From Streptomyces sp. NBC_01276 (GTDB taxonomy: Bacteria; Actinomycetota; Actinomycetes; Streptomycetales; Streptomycetaceae): a stretch of 64,000 nt of DNA. The stretch's first letter is position 1. Each line of letters starts with the position of its first letter. The stretch lies in NCBI RefSeq assembly GCF_041435355.1, contig NZ_CP108442.1:6198501-6262500 (forward strand), written 5' to 3'. This document shows positions 60,726-64,000 of this stretch, in pieces. The notes under the pieces were generated by a model. It was given only the letters and a program-made list of their open reading frames with translations. It was not told where the DNA came from and made no database searches. The translations under genes and the position numbers were made by a program.

Positions 60726-61790
60726 ATGTCGAAGCTGGGAGATCTCGGCGCCAAGCTGTACCGCGGTGAGGTCGGCTACGACTTCGTCGGCAAGCGCTTC
60801 GTCTGGTACGGCGTTTCCATCCTGATCACCATCACGGCGATCGTGGCCCTGGCCGTTCAGGGCCTCAACATGGGCATCGAGTTCAAGGGCGGTGCCGTCT
60901 TCACCACCCCGAAGACGGCCGTCTCGGTCGCCAGGGCGACGGCGGACGCGGAGAAGGCCTCCGGCCACGACGCGACCGTCCAGCAGCTCGGCACCGGCGG
61001 TCTGCGCATCCAGATCTCCGGTCTGGACACGGATTCCGCCGCCTCCGTGAAGAAGCAGCTCGCCACCGACCTCAAGGTGACCGAGAACCAGATCAACGCC
61101 GACCTGGTCGGCCCGAGCTGGGGCGAGCAGATCGCCAACAAGGCCTGGACGGGCCTGGCGATCTTCATGGTCCTCGTGGTGATCTACCTCGCCATCGCCT
61201 TCGAGTGGCGGATGGCGGTCGCGGCGCTGATCGCACTGATCCACGACCTCACCATCACCGTCGGCGTCTACGCGCTGGTCGGCTTCGAGGTCACCCCGGG
61301 CACCGTGATCGGTCTGCTCACGATCCTGGGTTACTCCCTCTACGACACCGTCGTCGTCTTCGACGGTCTCAAGGAGGGCTCGAAGGACATCACGAAGCAG
61401 ACCCGCTACACCTTCAGCGAGATCGCCAACCGCAGCATCAACGGCACGCTGGTCCGCTCGATCAACACCACCGTCGTGGCGCTGCTCCCGGTCGGCGCCC
61501 TGCTGTTCATCGGCGGCGGCTTCCTGGGCGCCGGCATGCTCAACGACATCTCCCTGTCGCTGTTCGTCGGCCTCGCGGCCGGCGCGTACTCCTCGATCTT
61601 CATCGCGACCCCGCTGGTCGTGGACCTGAAGGAGCGCGAGCCGGCGATGAAGGCGCTGAAGAAGCGGGTGCTCGCCAAGCGGGCGGCCGCCGTGGCGAAG
61701 GGCGAGAGCCCCGAGGGCGACGAGGCGCACGGTTCGGAGGACGCCCCGCAGGTCGTCTCCCAGGGTGGCCAGGGGAGGCGTCGCCGGTGA
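60726..61790 (+). CDS. secF: Protein translocase subunit SecF
   Basis: 354 residues from the ATG at 60726. The SecF opening FVWYGVSILITITAIVALAV, the GIEFKGGAVF signature and the second RND segment (PGTVIGLLTILGYSLYDTVVVFDGLKE) are complete. It forms the SecDF complex with SecD. The C-terminal tail is Lys/Glu-rich. Its TGA overlaps the apt GTG by four bases. Confidence 0.95.
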   Translation: MSKLGDLGAKLYRGEVGYDFVGKRFVWYGVSILITITAIVALAVQGLNMGIEFKGGAVFTTPKTAVSVARATADAEKASGHDATVQQLGTGGLRIQISGLDTDSAASVKKQLATDLKVTENQINADLVGPSWGEQIANKAWTGLAIFMVLVVIYLAIAFEWRMAVAALIALIHDLTITVGVYALVGFEVTPGTVIGLLTILGYSLYDTVVVFDGLKEGSKDITKQTRYTFSEIANRSINGTLVRSINTTVVALLPVGALLFIGGGFLGAGMLNDISLSLFVGLAAGAYSSIFIATPLVVDLKEREPAMKALKKRVLAKRAAAVAKGESPEGDEAHGSEDAPQVVSQGGQGRRRR

Positions 61791-62344
61791 CCGCCGCCGC
61801 CTGTTCCCCCGAGGTCCGCGAGCTGCTGCTCAGCCGGATCAAGGACGTCCAGGACTACCCGAAGCCGGGCGTGGTGTTCAAGGACATCACCCCGCTGCTC
61901 GCCGACCCGCACGCCTTCGCGGCGCTGACGGACGCGCTGGTGGAGCTGGCCGGCCGGTACGGCGCGACGAAGATCGTCGGGCTGGAGGCGCGGGGCTTCA
62001 TCCTCGCCGCTCCGGTCGCCGTCCGGGCGGGCATCGGGTTCATCCCCGTGCGCAAGGCCGGCAAGCTGCCGGGCGCCACGCTCGCGCAGTCCTACGAGCT
62101 GGAGTACGGCACCGCGGAGATCGAGGTCCACGCGGAGGACCTGTCGGCGGGTGACAAGGTCATGGTCATCGACGACGTCCTGGCCACCGGCGGCACCGCC
62201 GAGGCCTCGCTGGACCTGATCCGGCGGGCCGGGGCCGAGGTCGCCGGAGTGGCCGTCCTGATGGAGCTGTCGTTCCTGCCGGGGCGCGCCAAGCTCGTAC
62301 CCGCGCTCGACGGGGCGCCGCTGGACGCGCTGATCCTGGTCTGA
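61787..62344 (+). CDS. apt: Adenine phosphoribosyltransferase
   Basis: 185 residues from the GTG at 61787. The PRPP-binding motif VMVIDDVLATGGTAEA and the PKPGVVFKDITPLL segment are standard for APRT. It salvages adenine to AMP in the cytoplasm. Coupling to secF and closeness to relA is the usual actinobacterial order. A terminator-like hairpin follows. Confidence 0.96.
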   Translation: MTAAACSPEVRELLLSRIKDVQDYPKPGVVFKDITPLLADPHAFAALTDALVELAGRYGATKIVGLEARGFILAAPVAVRAGIGFIPVRKAGKLPGATLAQSYELEYGTAEIEVHAEDLSAGDKVMVIDDVLATGGTAEASLDLIRRAGAEVAGVAVLMELSFLPGRAKLVPALDGAPLDALILV

Positions 62345-62360
62345 GTCCCTTCGTACGCCG

Positions 62361-62397
62361 AGCGGCGGGTGTCCGGTCCTCCCGGAGACCCGCCGCT
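62361..62397 (+). terminator. Terminator after apt
   Basis: AGCGGCGGGT (62361-62370) pairs perfectly with ACCCGCCGCT (62388-62397), with a further TCCGG/CCGGA pairing inside, followed by TTCGC. Confidence 0.7.
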
Positions 62398-62570
62398 TTC
62401 GCGTGCGGCGCCCCGGCGGCGGACCCCGGACCTCCGCCCGGCCGTCCGGTCGCCCGGCCGTCCGGCTGGAAAACGCCTCGGGGCCGCGTCTCGCGGGACG
62501 ACCGCGGAGAACGGGCCGGCGGAACCCTCGCTACCATGGTTTATCCGGACCTGACCGGGGCCCCGGATCC

Positions 62571-62594
62571 TCCCCCAGACTCCGTCCGGGGGGA
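62571..62594 (+). promoter_or_regulatory. Hairpin in the relA leader
   Basis: TCCCCC (62571-62576) pairs with GGGGGA (62589-62594), and it ends about ten bases before the relA ribosome-binding site. Similar CCCCC-N-GGGGG leader hairpins are common before Streptomyces genes in my memory. It may shape relA translation. Confidence 0.4.
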
Positions 62595-62612
62595 CCCCCG
62601 TGAGGAGCGCTC

Positions 62613-64000
<1,388 letters not shown>

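Noticed and set aside
58512..61730. A minus-strand open frame of more than 1000 codons across secD and secF
   Set aside because: SecD and SecF are unmistakable on the plus strand. The opposite frame is compositionally driven.

Overview
The window looks like a core chromosomal segment of a Streptomyces or very close relative. The DNA is very GC-rich with strong G/C third-position bias and frequent GTG and TTG starts. It encodes the sporulation protein SsgB and phosphatidylinositol/PIM lipid enzymes. The order relA-apt-secF-secD-yajC-ruvBAC-yebC-pdxTS matches, from memory, the conserved S. coelicolor neighbourhood around SCO1513 to SCO1565. No phage, plasmid, complete IS or CRISPR array was seen.

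Layout. 1-7.1 kb: DHA2-type MFS exporter (cut by the window edge), membrane-anchored protein, acyltransferase, secreted GDPD, sigma-like protein, GNAT and two small membrane proteins. 7.35-10.4 kb: a Cys/Met-rich leader peptide, then a metN-metI-metQ methionine uptake operon. 10.5-18.8 kb: GNAT, cobalamin/siroheme genes (cobL, a bluB-cobT fusion with a huge Pro/Ala-rich tail, cysG/cobA-like) and a SpoU RNA methyltransferase. 18.8-22.4 kb: Ser/Thr kinase, a 61-aa membrane protein, a 34-aa ORF coupled to an aminoglycoside-phosphotransferase-like kinase, and a zinc-ribbon protein. 22.4-22.9 kb: five tRNA genes (Gly-Cys-Val-Val-Val) on the minus strand. 23-28.6 kb: pabB/pabC-like pair, GNAT, DsbA-like thiol oxidoreductase, small membrane proteins, CGNR regulator, ssgB. 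28.7-33.2 kb: PGPGW membrane protein, two separate tRNA-Val(CAC) genes, a large polytopic membrane protein, SRPBCC protein, DnaQ-like exonuclease. 33.4-38.6 kb, more accessory in character: a DUF4365 nuclease-like gene with an unknown partner, a MocR regulator and MFS exporter diverging from one palindrome, GNAT. 38.7-45.1 kb: thrS, HIT protein, DUF1326/DUF2182 pair, a ~160-bp palindromic MITE, lipase with IPT/TIG repeats. 45.1-49.6 kb: DUF1992, an unknown membrane protein, an EF-G-like GTPase. 49.9-64 kb: pgsA-patA-pimA, a LemA-like protein, pdxST, yebC, ruvCAB, yajC-secD-secF, apt and the 5' part of relA.

How genes work together: metNIQ imports methionine. CobL, the BluB-CobT fusion and the CysG-like protein act in corrin/siroheme synthesis. 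PgsA, PatA and PimA make phosphatidylinositol mannosides. PdxS/PdxT make PLP. RuvCAB resolves Holliday junctions. YajC/SecD/SecF assist Sec export. Apt and RelA link purine salvage to (p)ppGpp.

Most notable: a MITE inserted exactly where two convergent genes shared a CTAG stop; a divergent MocR/MFS pair whose start codons overlap by two bases inside an 11-bp inverted repeat; the Cys/Met leader peptide before metNIQ; and the DUF4365-plus-partner operon, the best candidate here for an undescribed system. All family calls come from reading motifs, not from searches.
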